Shown here: piece by piece, positions 12,941-23,969 of the stretch
Layout: each line of letters starts with the position of its first letter
Numbering within the stretch: position 1 is the stretch's first letter
From: Annona cherimola
Taxonomy: Eukaryota; Streptophyta; Magnoliopsida; Magnoliales; Annonaceae
Assembly: GCA_030490835.1 (NCBI GenBank)
Contig: CM059972.1
Span: 14,547,764 to 14,611,763 of the forward strand
Length of the DNA: 64,000 bases
Direction: 5' to 3'
Notes under the pieces: model-generated
Database searches by the model: none
What the model saw: only the letters and a program-made list of their open reading frames with translations
What the model was told of the DNA's origin: nothing
Made by a program: the position numbers and the translations under genes

Positions 12941-13370
12941 ATAAAAGCACCAAGTGTGGGGGTAGCATTATTTCCTGTTAAAAAAAAAAAAAAATTTGAT
13001 GAGATGTATATGAAGTAATTTGACTGATATTTTCTGCACTACTACCATTTGAATTATTGATTGTGTGTATTGAATAACTTATTAAATGGAGAAGATATCT
13101 GATAATTAAGAGTTTATTGCGGGAGTTTTTAACTCTTAATGATTGAAAGCAAATTAGGCAACAAGGGTGTGCAGTATTAGTCAAGTGAGAAAGAGATTGT
13201 TAACTAAGATTTTTAATAAGTATCATGTTTCAAACTCTTTAATACTCTCATTAATTTTGATGATAAGCCAAACATAAAATTTTTACTCAAAATTTTGAAA
13301 TTCTACAATCTGCTCTTAAATTCTTTTACATTTGCTTGAGGACAAGCAAAAGTTCAAGTGTGGGGGTATT
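12073..13370 (+). other. Non-coding 3' internal region of Athila with poly-A runs and repeated PPT-like motif
   Basis: Between the pol stop and the 3' LTR there is no ORF of note. There are several long A-runs (for example 12,240-12,264 and 12,911-12,938). The motif AAGTGTGGGGGT occurs three times: about 12,387-12,398, 12,953-12,964 and 13,356-13,367. The last copy abuts the 3' LTR and is the functional polypurine-tract candidate. The first and third follow a GAGGACAA leader. Env-like coding is absent. Confidence 0.8.
13356..13370 (+). other. Polypurine tract of the Athila element
   Basis: AAGTGTGGGGGTATT lies directly before the TG that opens the 3' LTR. Its G-run is the expected primer for plus-strand DNA synthesis. 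Two further copies of the core lie upstream. Confidence 0.7.
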
Positions 13371-15562
13371 TGATAAGTGGAAAATTGATATTATATTTTA
13401 TGAACATTTTATACCAAATTTGTGGGTAATTAATTGGAATTTATATGAAATTTGGTTTTAAATATGATTTTTGCAATTAAATATTAATTTCAAGCAATGT
13501 AAACAACTTCTATATTCTTTTGGCTTGAAATTACATTTTATTTGTTGCCATAGGTAAAATCACTAATGATTAATGATTTAATGCAGGGAAAAAAAACAGG
13601 TTTTACCAAGTTGATCAAATCATGCAAAATCCAAACCATCCATCATGAGCAATGTGTCAGCCATTTGATCACGCCCATTAAGCAATTACCATTCAACGCT
13701 GTCCAGAAAATTCAGCAACAGATATTAATTTGGACCGTCCATCCCTTGCTGCCATTTAATTGCATAAATGCCCATTAACGTAATCACATTTTTCAGCAAT
13801 GTGATCATGTTCTGCAACTTGATTAAATCCAAGCTTTCCAGACCATGCAGCCAGCCGTTCATTTCATCATCTGTCCATACCCAGCAACTTCACGTGAAAT
13901 GCAACAGATGGGCCCCACATCCATTTATTTTCTAGCAGCAATGTTGCTGCCCATACCGTCAACAAATGCAGCATCTTCAAAACATCCATGCATCCATTAC
14001 GTGACCAGAAATTTTTGCAACCAAATTCACGAGAATCCTCAACAGATGGACCCCACAACCATGAATTGTTCCAGCAGCATGCATTCAAAATGGTCCCACA
14101 AAAAAATTGCCCATTCACGTGATCCCATAAGCTTGATCATATCAACGGCTAGCAACATATAATGGTCCACCAAATCAATCCAGCATTGCTTGATCACGTT
14201 CAGCAGTATATATTTGATTTTTCCATTTCAGAAAATCACATCTAGCTGCCCATTAATCCATGCCCATTCACGTCATTTCCCACATACAAATGCGGCAGCA
14301 ATTTATGCAATTTAAATTGTATAGTGACGTGAATGAGATGAAGCAACAATTTTGAATTGCAAAATTGACAGCAACATGTTGCTGTCCAAAATGCATTCAA
14401 CGTCCAGCCATTATATCTACCCATTAATTCACGTGAGATGTAGCAATATCCAGCTGCTGCCCACAATGAGATTACACGTGAATGCAGAATTCCAGCAGCA
14501 ACATCAGCAGAAATGCATTAATGATGGACCCCACATGAAAGGCTATAAGAAGAGGAGAGTGAGCATGAAGCAGAGGAGAGCATTCCGCAGCAGATTTTTG
14601 AGAAGAAAATTCCTGCAAAATATTTTAGCAGGAATTTTAGAAGAAGATTAGAGCAAAAATTCTGAGAAAGAAAGAGAGCAAAAGCAAGGTGGAGAGCACG
14701 GGCAAAAGGCAGACCGGCGAGTTGCGTGGAGTAGCCGACACACCATCGGGGCTTCAAACCAATAAGCTTTTCTATCTTTTCCTTTTTTTAATTTCTGTTA
14801 TCTTGTTTAAGATGGGTTGTAATTTTAATTTTATTTTGAACTTAAACATGCTTGGCTAAATCCTAAATCTAGGGTTTAGGATGTAGCATGCGTACAATGC
14901 AATGTGGTGTGGATTTTTAATTTATTTATGATGGATATTTTTGTTAATTTAATATCTTGTGATTTTTATGTTTGCTTTGTACACGGGCCCGTACTTTTGC
15001 ATGATTCCATATATTAGGTGATGGAACCGAAAGGTGGAAATCTAATATACGAAAATTAAGATATTAAACCTGGAAATCTAAGACCATGAAAATAGGCATG
15101 ATAACCTTGAAAAATTACATGAACGAACCACAGAACTTAATAGATTCTAATTAACTTAATCCCATGAGAATAGGTGGTTAAGAAAGTTAGGGTATACCTT
15201 GTAGGTTTCGAGAGAAGGTGCAAGGATAAATTAGGGTTTGTTCTTCTTTAACAAACAATATCCAAATTAAATAATTATACCGCTACCTGTTGCAAAATAT
15301 GCATGTGAAATCCTAGACCCTAGGTATTTGCACTTTCGCTTTCTCTTCTCATTTTTAATTTGCACTTCTTCCCATTTTATTTATTTTCTTTCCCTTTTAT
15401 TTACTGCATTTTCTTCCTACTTTTCTGTTTTATTTGCTATATTCTCTCTATATCCGACACGAAAGCGTTTAAAAGTAAAATTTATAGTCCTGAATTCCCT
15501 GTGGATCGATAATTTAAATACTACAATCTACGACTCGTGCACTTGCGGTAAGATTTCGAATA
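13371..15562 (+). repeat. 3' LTR of the Athila element
   Basis: Copy of 4,346-6,537 at constant offset 9,025. It ends CGAATA instead of CGAACA. That change plus one A/G difference at 15,282 are the only differences I saw in 2,192 bp. The downstream flank is AGATTTTTC. Confidence 0.95.
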
Positions 15563-15772
15563 AGATTTTTCATTAAATTTTTTCTTTTTTAATATAAATT
15601 CTTATTTTTAAATACAGAATAATCATATTTTGCTCATTGTCAAATATTAAATCTCCAATATATAGCTGCTATATATATAATCTCTTCATCAAATCTCAAT
15701 TCATTGTCAATTTGTCATTAATAGGATGATTAAATTATTGACATAGTATAAATAGGGTTTTAGGATAAAATT

Positions 15773-16223
15773 GGGTTAATTTCAAAATATACCCACTACA
15801 TTTATCTTTAATTGCAAATATATTAATTAAGTTTGAAAACTTTCCATTTATACCCCACTAAGAATGAGTGAAATTTTAAATATATCCATTGTGACAGTTA
15901 TAAATGTTTAATAATTTTAAAGTCCCAAAATGCCCTTGATTAATCTAACATTTATTGTGATTTGTACAATATCCAAACCGTTAAAACTCATTCTGTCTAG
16001 CTTTTTTTTACATTAAATGTATTTTCACTATATTGTTCAACTTCTATCATAGTTGAATGATTATTATTAGTAAATAATAATGAGTATTTTAGACATTTCA
16101 TATGATAGATAACGACGATTTTTAATTATACTTGACGGAATAGGTATGACTGACATTTCACCTATACTTAGTGGGTATATGTGAAAGTTTTCAAACTTAG
16201 TGGGTATATTTAAAATTGACACT
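15773..16223. mobile_element. Mutator-like TIR MITE (451 bp)
   Basis: The inverted ends share AATATACCCACTA on the left and, as reverse complement, on the right (TAGTGGGTATATTTAAAATTG). The flanks GATAAAATT (15,764-15,772) and AAAAAAATT (16,224-16,232) match at 7 of 9 positions, consistent with a 9-bp target duplication. It is non-coding. The 210 bp between the Athila 3' LTR and this element are plain AT-rich DNA. Confidence 0.65.
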
Positions 16224-17149
16224 AAAAAAATTAGAATTCAAATTTGGGTAAAAACATTGATCTCATAAGTACAATTTCATAAGCTACTAAACGGATAGCC
16301 AAATGAAAATAATCTCTTTATTTTTTAATTTTTTATTACATGATCTCGTGGATCTTATCTGATAGTTCAGTGGGTATGGAAAATCAATTGCTTCCTCGCG
16401 GGCTTCAGCATGGTGGAGAAAAGCCCCATTGACTGTTCGCATGCGACTTCGGCTTACGTGGAGACCAATCATCAGAGGCACGAGTTAAACTTGGTTAGCC
16501 ACACGTTAGCATTTTTGGTGTTCTTTCTATCTAGCCACGACTTGCTAAGAAGTTCATTTGACCGAGCTGTGTTGGCTTCTTGTTTACAAAAAGAGGAAAT
16601 AAATAACAAAATCAGTACATTACTCTATATTATTTAGTATTTACAAATGATGAAGATATTTTTTCATGGAAAACAATAATAAATATCATATATGAGCTTT
16701 ATTTCTATAAAATATTTCTTTTATTTAACTCTTTCCAAATGTGCTTGTTCACACTAAAAAATTTTCAAACAAAAACTTTTCCATATAAAACTTTTCATTT
16801 TTCACAACTATCATATTTTTAAATTATTTTTTCACATTTCTTTATACAATTATCCTATTTGTTATGTAAAAATTATTAGATAAAGAAAATAATATGATAT
16901 AATAGGAGTAATGATAAATAGCAAAAAAAATAAAATTCAAAAAGATAGGTTACTAAGATTAGTTGTATAAGTAGTTATTTAATAATGATTGAAAAGTAGG
17001 AAAGATATGAATAAATAATTAAAAATAAGATAGTCATAGAAAGTGAAAAATTTTATATTGAAGTTTTAATTTCAAAAGTTTTATTGTTAAATAAATACAT
17101 TCTCGATAAAAATTCACTCAATCTACTTAGTATCATTTTTATTATGTTT
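16224..17149. other. AT-rich spacer with a rearranged Tourist-like MITE
   Basis: No gene seen. About 16,740-17,110 contains both orientations of the ~275-bp MITE family joined head to head. Reverse-type motifs (ACTTTTCATTTTTCACAACTATC) come first, then forward-type motifs (ATGATATAATAGGAGTAATG, TTAGTTGTATAAGTAG). This suggests insertion of one copy beside or inside another. 16,287-16,640 has a few short ORFs without recognisable motifs. Confidence 0.45.
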
Positions 17150-17490
17150 AGTGTTATTGTGTATAAGTCTCGTCTACAAATGTATAAAATCATTGTAATA
17201 AAATAGTTTAACACCAAATTTGAATTTTTGTAATAAAATGGTTTAGCACCAAATATGAATTTTAGAGTTGCATTAACATCTAAATTGTTTCAAATATCAT
17301 TATATCATTATTATGCCAATAAATAATTTTGTAAAGTGTTATTACATTTTAATATATATGTAAATAGATTTGATCAAGATGAAATTTAACCTCCTAATTC
17401 ACCAATTATGTTAAATCCAATGAATGAAATGAATTTTTCTTCAAGTATCAAGATCTCAAAATTGGAAAGGTTTATATAAAACTGCTTCGA
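17150..17490. repeat. Partial copy of the long-TIR MITE family seen at 2,697
   Basis: The right half shares ATTTGATCAAGATGAAATTT, CCTCCTAATTCACC and TTCAAGTATCAAGATCTCA with the right arm of the 2,697-3,143 element. The left arm is eroded. 17,491-17,969 shows nothing recognisable. Confidence 0.5.
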
Positions 17491-17972
17491 CTAATCATAT
17501 ATCATACATGTAATTAAAGCACCACGATCTTTAAATTTTTGAGATGAGTTTTTTTTATAAACCTCTTGATGAAAGCTATCAATTCAATTATTTTATTATA
17601 CTATTTTTTTAAAAAAAAATTAGGCCATCAATCTTGGATGACCAAGTACATTATCGATGTATATTCCATAGGAGAGGTATTGAGGTCATCAACACTAGCT
17701 AACTTCTAACCTTAAACTTACTTATACTAATACACTGACACACTGTACACATTTATGTCAGCCACTTATCCAAGTATTCACATTGTTTTAAATTTCTTAA
17801 TGTTCAATTCAATACTAAATTTCCTACCATTTAATTTAGTTTTCATCTATTTCACATAACTAATTGAATATCGAAATTAATGAATCTGTTCAAAATATAA
17901 TAGCAATTTATTCAGCCCCAAACAACCCTCGATGGCCGGATGGGTGTGACTGTGTCAGGGAACATTTACTTA

Positions 17973-18246
17973 CGGTGCGTTTAGTTTGAGATAAAACTTT
18001 TTAATGAAAAGTTGTTAGGGTAAAAGTTATCAAGTTGATAGATAATGTGATATAATAGAGGTAATGATGAAGTGTAAAAAGAATAAAGTTAAAATAGATA
18101 AGTTAGTTGTATGAGTAGTTGTGCGTAAATGATTGAAAAATAGAGTTGTTTGTATAGAAAAATGTAAATTTTTTTTTTTAAAATAAGATAGTTATGGAGA
18201 GTGAAAAGTTTTTGTTGACATTTTTTGTATTTAACCAAACACACCC
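17973..18246 (+). mobile_element. Tourist-like (PIF/Harbinger) MITE, 274 bp
   Basis: Starts CGGTGCGTTTAG and ends AACCAAACACACCC, flanked by TTA on both sides (17,970-17,972 and 18,247-18,249). The TWA target and GGGTGTGTTTGG-type ends fit PIF/Harbinger MITEs. Internal marker: GATATAATAGAGGTAATGATG. This is the reference copy for the family in this window. Confidence 0.8.
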
Positions 18247-18249
18247 TTA

Positions 18250-18690
18250 AGAAGCATTTATGAGGAAAAGGTTGAGGAGGCTTGGGCATTTTTTGAGATA
18301 TTTTGAGATCTTTCACGATGACTAGAAACACAAGCAGCTTACAGAGCATTTTTTCCCTTTATTTATCAGTCATATATATATGTATATATATTCATAACTA
18401 TCTCAATTTCTAATACAATCGATTCTAAGATATTCCTTTTTTATTAAGAAAGATACGTTGGTTCCACTACAAACTAGCATCCAGACTCACTAGTCGAACT
18501 AAGGACACATGGGAGTTGTGCCCTGTGCTCTCATCAACCGAGACGGCGCCTGGCTGACTTGCTCATCAGTTTTTTAGATCACTGATTTATGGTAATATCT
18601 CGATTATCACATGATTCTTAAACTGCTTAATTCTTTTCCATTCATTTCTAAATACTTTTCTCACGCTGATATCTTTGTTAATTTCATACA
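18250..18690. other. Spacer without recognisable gene
   Basis: Mostly AT-rich. A more GC-rich patch at about 18,470-18,570 (GAGACGGCGCCTGG) shows no ORF, tRNA or known motif that I can recognise. Confidence 0.4.
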
Positions 18691-18696
18691 GTTTTA

Positions 18697-18965
18697 ACTG
18701 AGGGAACAAAAACTTTTCAATCTTAAACTTTTTACTCTCTATAACTACTATATTTTCAAATTATTTTTTCACATTTTCCTATATAACTATCCTATTTTTT
18801 AATAATTTCTATACAACAATCTATATAATTAATTTATCTATTTTAACTTTATTCTTTTTACACTTCATTATTACATCTATCATATTATATCATTTTCTAT
18901 CAATTTAACAATTTTTACAATAAAAAACTTTTCATCCAAAATGTTTATTATTTTTCAAACACAAT
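18697..18965 (-). mobile_element. Tourist-like MITE copy, minus orientation, left end decayed
   Basis: Carries the reverse complement of the family core (ATTATATCATTTTCTATC, AACTTTATTCTTTTTACAC) and ends TTTTTCAAACACAATA. The left terminal repeat is not clear. Confidence 0.6.
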
Positions 18966-18987
18966 ATACATTTTTTGAATTAATTGT

Positions 18988-19377
18988 AGGGTAATTTGCA
19001 AATATACTCATATAGTTTGACCATAATTGCAAATATACCCATACAATTTCAGAATTTATAAATTATCGCCACATGGTTTGACCGTAATTGCAAATATACT
19101 CACATTGTTATGATATTGTTACTGTACAATCATGGCGTAGGTATATTTGCAAAGGTTTGCAAACTATATGAGTATATTTGAAAAACTAAATATACCTACT
19201 TAATTTTTGAAATTGCAAATATACTCACGTCATGATCGTGTAGTAATTATGTTATAATGGAGTGAGTATATTTGCAATTATAGCGAAATTATGTGGAGAT
19301 AATTTACATTTTCTGAAGCTATGTGAATATATTTGCAATTATGGTTATACTAAGTAGGTGTATTTGCAAATCATCCT
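18988..19377. mobile_element. Mutator-like TIR element (390 bp) with internal ATTTGCAAATATACTC repeats
   Basis: Ends AGGGTAATTTGCAAATATA and TATTTGCAAATCATCCT are inverted copies, and the arms continue about 55 bp. The motif ATTGCAAATATACTCA and its complement occur several times inside. A possible imperfect target duplication (TTAATTGT / TTAATTTTGT) flanks it. Non-coding. Confidence 0.6.
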
Positions 19378-19550
19378 TAATTTTGTTATATCGAGTAAAA
19401 ATTAAAATTAGTTCAATTGTTTTTTAAATAGTGAAAATTTTAAATAAGAGTGTGTTTGAGAAGTGGTAAAAATTTTGATGAAAAGTTATTGGTATAAAAA
19501 ATTTTGAAATTTAATAACATGATGTAATATGATAGAGTTAATGAGAAGGA

Positions 19551-19819
19551 GGTGTTTGACGAACAAAAAAAACTTGTGCAACCAAAACTTTTTAATTTCT
19601 ACAACTACTATATTTTTAATTATTATTTTACATCTTATCATGTACCTTACTTTTTAATTATTTCTACAAAACTACTCATACAACTAACCTATCTATTTTA
19701 ACTTTATTTTTTTTAATAATCGTTATTACTCGTATTATATCACATCATTTTCTACTAATTCAAAAACTTTTAGGCAATAAACTTTTCATAAAAAATTTTA
19801 CAACTTCCCAAACACACCC
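19551..19819 (-). mobile_element. Tourist-like MITE nested in another copy
   Basis: Starts GGTGTTTGACG and ends CCCAAACACACCC, in opposite orientation to its host copy. The internal block TATCTATTTTAACTTTATT is the family core in reverse complement. After it, the host copy resumes with TTAAAATAGATAAGTCAGT. Confidence 0.75.
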
Positions 19820-20254
19820 TAAGATTAAAATAGATAAGTCAGTCGTATGAGTACTTATATAGAAATAATGAGTAATTTACAGATATACTCACTTAGTTTG
19901 ATGCTAATTGCAGATATATTCATATAGTTTCATGAATCGCATATTACCCCACATAATTTCACCGAAATTGTATACGTACCTATATTAATGGCTAACGTTT
20001 AACAGAAGTAAATGTGCTATTAAGTAAAATATGTCATTCCAAAATTACCCTTCAAAAATGTAATAATTAGAAAAAAATGAGTTGACTATTCAACTGATGA
20101 TGTGTCCACTGATGTGGCATCCTGACAATTGACCATTTGACCAAGCAATGGGCCAAGAATAAGTGTAAGGTTATTGGGCTAAACCTAAATAAGTCCACTT
20201 AGAATGATGAGTTGAGTTATATAAAATATCGCGGGTATTTAACTCAACAGCCCA

Positions 20255-20315
20255 AGGTGCTTAAGTGGTTAAGGTGTTGGTCTTTGGTAGAGGAGGTCTC
20301 GAGTTCGAGTTCTAA
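20255..20315 (+). other. tRNA-like pol III promoter boxes (SINE head or tRNA relic)
   Basis: A-box-like TGCTTAAGTGGTTAAGG (20,258-20,274) and B-box GAGTTCGAGTTC (20,301-20,312) are about 30 bp apart, as in tRNA-derived SINEs. The acceptor stem does not pair, so it is not a tRNA gene. No SINE ends were found. Confidence 0.5.
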
Positions 20316-20368
20316 TAAGTGTGTAAATGATGTATTTTGCCTTTTTGGGCTCTGTGAGCCTCATCAGT

Positions 20369-20504
20369 TTGAAATTCGAATTTAAAATTTGATTTGAGAT
20401 CGGATTGCGATCAGTGATCTTGAAATTCGAATTTGAAATTGATTTGAGATCGGATTGCGATCGGTTAACTTGAAATTCGAATTTGGATTGAGATCGGATT
20501 GCGG
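20369..20504 (+). repeat. Three ~50-bp tandem repeats upstream of a TATA box
   Basis: Units at 20,369-20,419, 20,420-20,469 and 20,470-20,504 share TTGAAATTCGAATTT and GAGATCGGATTGCG. TATAAATA follows at 20,533. The arrangement looks like an LTR enhancer and promoter. An ORF on the other strand across it is a by-product of the repeats. Confidence 0.7.
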
Positions 20505-22608
20505 TAAATCCTCCAGTGAATCCTTCGGGAGTTATAAATAAGCGAGTTGGGGACTCGATGGAGATATCAGAGGAAAGAGGAGGAACGCTACCGCAGGAGA
20601 AAGGAAAAGGCTGATCCAATCCGTTCAATCCAATCCGTTCAAGTGATCCATTTCATTTTCTTCTTTAAGGTAAGGGAGATTTTGCCTCTTTAGCCTTTAA
20701 TTATGGCATGATTTAATGAGGATTTATCACATAATTATTTAGTGATTTTTACTAATATGTGATTTTTTACCATTAATTATGCTGGGACGATATGAGATAT
20801 TATATGCTTAATTGCACACGGAATGGATGCCACATAATTATTTGAGAAATGTATTATTTATATTAAATTAATTATGTGAGGATTTATCAATAATTTTGAG
20901 GATGTATAACATAAAGGTAATTTTGGGCAAGATGGAAAGCATAATGGCATAATTTTAATTTATTTTGGGTAAAATAAATTAACGAGTAAAATTATGTACG
21001 TTACATTATGCTTGGATGACCTAAAATTAAATATGTTAGCCAAATTATTGATTAAATGAATTTTTAATGCATTTTAATGCATTTAAGATGTTTAAAGGAG
21101 ATATATATACGAAAAAAATATTAAAATATTATTATATATATCTTGTATAAATGGTCGGATGGAAAAAATGGATGTTACTGCCTATTTTCGAGTTTTTGGA
21201 TATTTTACAATTCTGCCTAATGGTTTTTCTGAAAATCATAAGCTGTCAAGGAGTTTCTGTAAAATCAGAAGACAGCAGGGGAATCTGTAAATTTTCAGGA
21301 GATGGTACGGGCTTCAGGGAGTGGGCTGGATCCAGGCTGAGCCCAGCTGCAGACGAGCTCAACTGTTGCGATTGGCCTCAGAAGGAGGATCTAGCGAACC
21401 AACCCATGGCTTAGAGCCTAGAGATGATACCCAGGCAGAAGCCCAGGCAGTAAAGCCCAGAGCTCGGCCCACCAGGAAGCCCAGTCGGGCAGGACCACCG
21501 GCGGCGAGCCCAAGTTGCCGGCGGCGAGGGACACGTGGCACCGTTTGGTGCGTCCTTTTTCAAATTGATGTAAATTGAGCTCTAGAGGTCCGATTTGAGT
21601 GATCCAGGGATCATTTCCTATGGATTTGGACATTTGGAGTTCAATGGAAGGGCTAGATTAGCCAAATGATGCCTAAAAGTTTAAGTTTTGGGGATAGAGG
21701 AGTATCCTAAAGAATTTTAGGTTCTAAATCCTTAGGGTAGTCCCCAAAATTTAAGTTGAGTACTTCTAGGAAGAGATGATGACATATAAGATGTATTAAA
21801 GGCTCTAAAAATTGAGTAATTAAGTGAAGATGATATATTCTTATGATCTTAATTGCAAGGCATAATCCTACTTACTAAGTTCTTGTGAACTTACCCATTT
21901 TTTCTGACTCTCAGATGATCCCGTGGATGGTGGCCAATGAGATGATGGTGGCGTGATGACAAATTGATCTTTTTATTTATTTCATTCTATGTAATGAGTG
22001 ACTTGACTTGGATGTAAGACTTGGGGACTTAGATGTAATAATGCAAGTTTATTTTTTATTGCCTAAATGAGATGGTTTAATCGTCGCGTAGAAAGATCCT
22101 GGAGTTTTAAAATGACTTGGACCAAAAATTTAGGCAAAACCCTTGATTTTTAGTTCAGGCCGTTACAAAAAATTTCTCTGAAACTATTTTCCATTTCTCT
22201 TACCTACATTTTTCAGAAAATCCCTCCTTCCACCCAATATCTTTCAACCAAAACTTCCGCCTATGCAAATGAGTGTTTTATAATTGTTGGGTTCTAATAT
22301 AACTTTGAATAGGATCATTTATTTCATTATTCAACTTTCTAACCAATATATTAACAGTTTTTTATGGCAAAGGCGTTTTCGATGAAACTATGGGGGTAAT
22401 ATGCAATTCATGAAAATATGTTAGTATATCTGTAATTAGTGTTAAATTAAGTATGTATAGTATGCAAATTACCCAAAAATAACTGGAAAGTAGGGTAACA
22501 TAGGAAGATGCAAAAAATGATTAAAACATAGGGCAATGGTAGAAAGTGAAAATTTTATATTAAACTTTTGTTTGTTAAAAAGTTTAATGATAACCAAACA
22601 TTCCCTAA

Positions 22609-22954
22609 AGTAAAAATTATTTTATTTTAATTTCGCATTTTAACCAATAATTTATACATTACATCCAATTCGGAGTCATTCAGCATTTGAGCTTCAACCC
22701 CATCAACCAGCAAGTGGTACATTGTTAGATTATTTTTTTTATATTGCAAAATGTTTCTATTTATCTATTTAATGGCTTATCCGGTTTAACTGAATTAACA
22801 GTAGCATACTTTAACTCACACATGATTTAGCATTATTTTTTAGATGACCTGTTTCTATATATATATACATATATCTATATATACATACATGTATATCTAT
22901 ATATACATATATCTATACATACATACATATATCTATATATACATAACAGTGTTA
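22609..22954. repeat. AT-rich spacer with a TATATC/TATACA microsatellite
   Basis: About 22,855-22,946 is a degenerate run of TATATATC/TATACA units. The rest shows nothing recognisable. Confidence 0.7.
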
Positions 22955-23290
22955 TATAGAAAAATTTTCATGTAACCTTCTCAAATTTTAAGATTTTGAT
23001 GTTTGATGAAAAATCTAATTCGTTTATTATATTTAACATTATTTGTTTAGTTACGGGACTAAGTTTCATCTGAATCCAATAAGCGTACAGGCTACATTTG
23101 CTAAAAAACAAGTACATTCGTGTGTAAATTATAAAAAATGCTTAAATCCATTCACATATATATTAGAATATAATAATACTTTATAAAATTATTTATTCAT
23201 ATAGCGATAATATTTTATATAGTTTAAATGTTGAAAATACTATTTAAAAATTAATATTTAGAATTAAATTATTTTATTATGCTAATTTTG
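22955..23290. repeat. Partial copy of the long-TIR MITE family seen at 2,697
   Basis: Shares TTAAGATTTTGATGTTTGATG, GTGTAAATTATAAAAAATGC and the centre TAGAATATAATAATACTTTA with the 2,697 element. The right arm is missing. 23,291-23,965 is AT-rich, with a possible MITE fragment at 23,690-23,870, and no gene. Confidence 0.6.
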
Positions 23291-23969
23291 TATGTTTGTA
23301 GATGAGGCCCTCGTATGTAGTGCTATTAAAAAATGAAAGAGAGTTTTCATAATAATGTAAATATTATTAAATATAATAGAAGAAGTAGATTTTTCATCAA
23401 ATAGAGGGAGTTATGTATAAAAGGGTTTTAGAGAAGCACATACATTTTTGAGAACATGTAAAAGTAAAAATGAGAAAAATCTTGAAAAGTGATACGATAT
23501 AATTTGAATCACAATTAAGAATAAAGAATAAAGAAAAAATAGACATGACAATTGAAAAGAAAAGATAAATACAGACGAAAGATATTGGAAAATTAAGGTA
23601 ATTAGTTAATTACCATGTCAAATCATATTAATAAATTGTATAAGAGAAGTGAAAAATTTCGTTTACCTTTACATGTTACTAATTATACCCTGGTTTGGTA
23701 AACGGATAAAAAACTTCTATTTTCCCCTTAATTTTTCACACCTTGAAATATAATTATTTTATTAATTTCATCATTGTCAACTTTTTCTATCTACTCCTGT
23801 CACAATCGTATATTATCTTGTCTATTTAAAAAGTTTATTTTTTAATCAAAATTTTCATCTATATTTTATTCCTCTTCTGAACATGTGGAAGGAGGATGAG
23901 ACCATTGTTAACATGCAGGATGTAATATTGCAATGAAGATGAAGTGAAATCTCTTATTTTCTTAAAGAG

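Larger units (their letters stand above)
4346..15562 (+). mobile_element. Complete Athila-lineage Ty3/gypsy LTR retrotransposon
   Basis: An 11.2-kb element: 5' LTR 4,346-6,537, internal region 6,538-13,370, 3' LTR 13,371-15,562. The LTRs are co-linear with a constant offset of 9,025 bp, so there are no indels between them. The order gag, protease, RT, RNase H, integrase marks Ty3/gypsy. A tRNA-Asp primer site, the RT block [18 protein letters not shown] and the integrase-tail motif [16 protein letters not shown] mark the Athila lineage. All coding domains sit in one uninterrupted ORF, so the copy looks potentially autonomous. Athila members often carry an env-like ORF after pol, but the 1.3 kb after pol here has none. 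No matching 5-bp target duplication is visible (ATCAT on the left, AGATT on the right). Confidence 0.95.
20078..22167 (+). repeat. Solo-LTR-like sequence (~2.1 kb) inside the Mutator-like element
   Basis: Ends CAGGCCGTTACA and starts at a candidate TGAGTTGAC, with AAAAA on both sides (weak, as the site is A-rich). It has three upstream tandem repeats, a TATAAATA at 20,533-20,540, and a pre-terminal CTTACTAAGTTCTTGTGAACTTACC reminiscent of Tekay/Del-type gypsy LTRs. There is no PBS, PPT or polyprotein. The 5' boundary is uncertain. The alternative is captured host sequence. Confidence 0.4.
19870..22474. mobile_element. Mutator-like element, 2,605 bp, with ~105-bp TIRs and non-coding cargo
   Basis: Left end GAGTAATTTACAGATATACTC; right end, read inverted, GGGTAATTTGCATACTATAC. 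The arms stay alignable for about 105 bp, including CATGAATYGCATATTACCCC. The flanks AGAAATAAT (19,861-19,869) and AAAAATAAC (22,475-22,483) match 7 of 9, as expected for a 9-bp Mutator-type duplication in a MITE. There is no transposase ORF. The interior is dominated by an LTR-like block (20,078-22,167). Confidence 0.75.
19448..22605 (+). mobile_element. Tourist-like MITE split by two later insertions
   Basis: The left end GAGTGTGTTTG (preceded by TAA, 19,445-19,447) and right end CCAAACATTCCC (followed by TAA, 22,606-22,608) belong to one MITE. Its core is cut by a second MITE (19,551-19,819) and by a 2,605-bp Mutator-like element (19,870-22,474). Subtracting both insertions and their duplications leaves about 272 bp, the length of intact copies in this window (274 and 280 bp). 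The sequence resumes in register after the big insertion (AAATAACTGGAAAGTAGGGT). Confidence 0.85.

Noticed and set aside
20255..20315. Possible functional tRNA gene
   Set aside because: A- and B-boxes are present, but there is no acceptor-stem pairing and no proper anticodon arm.
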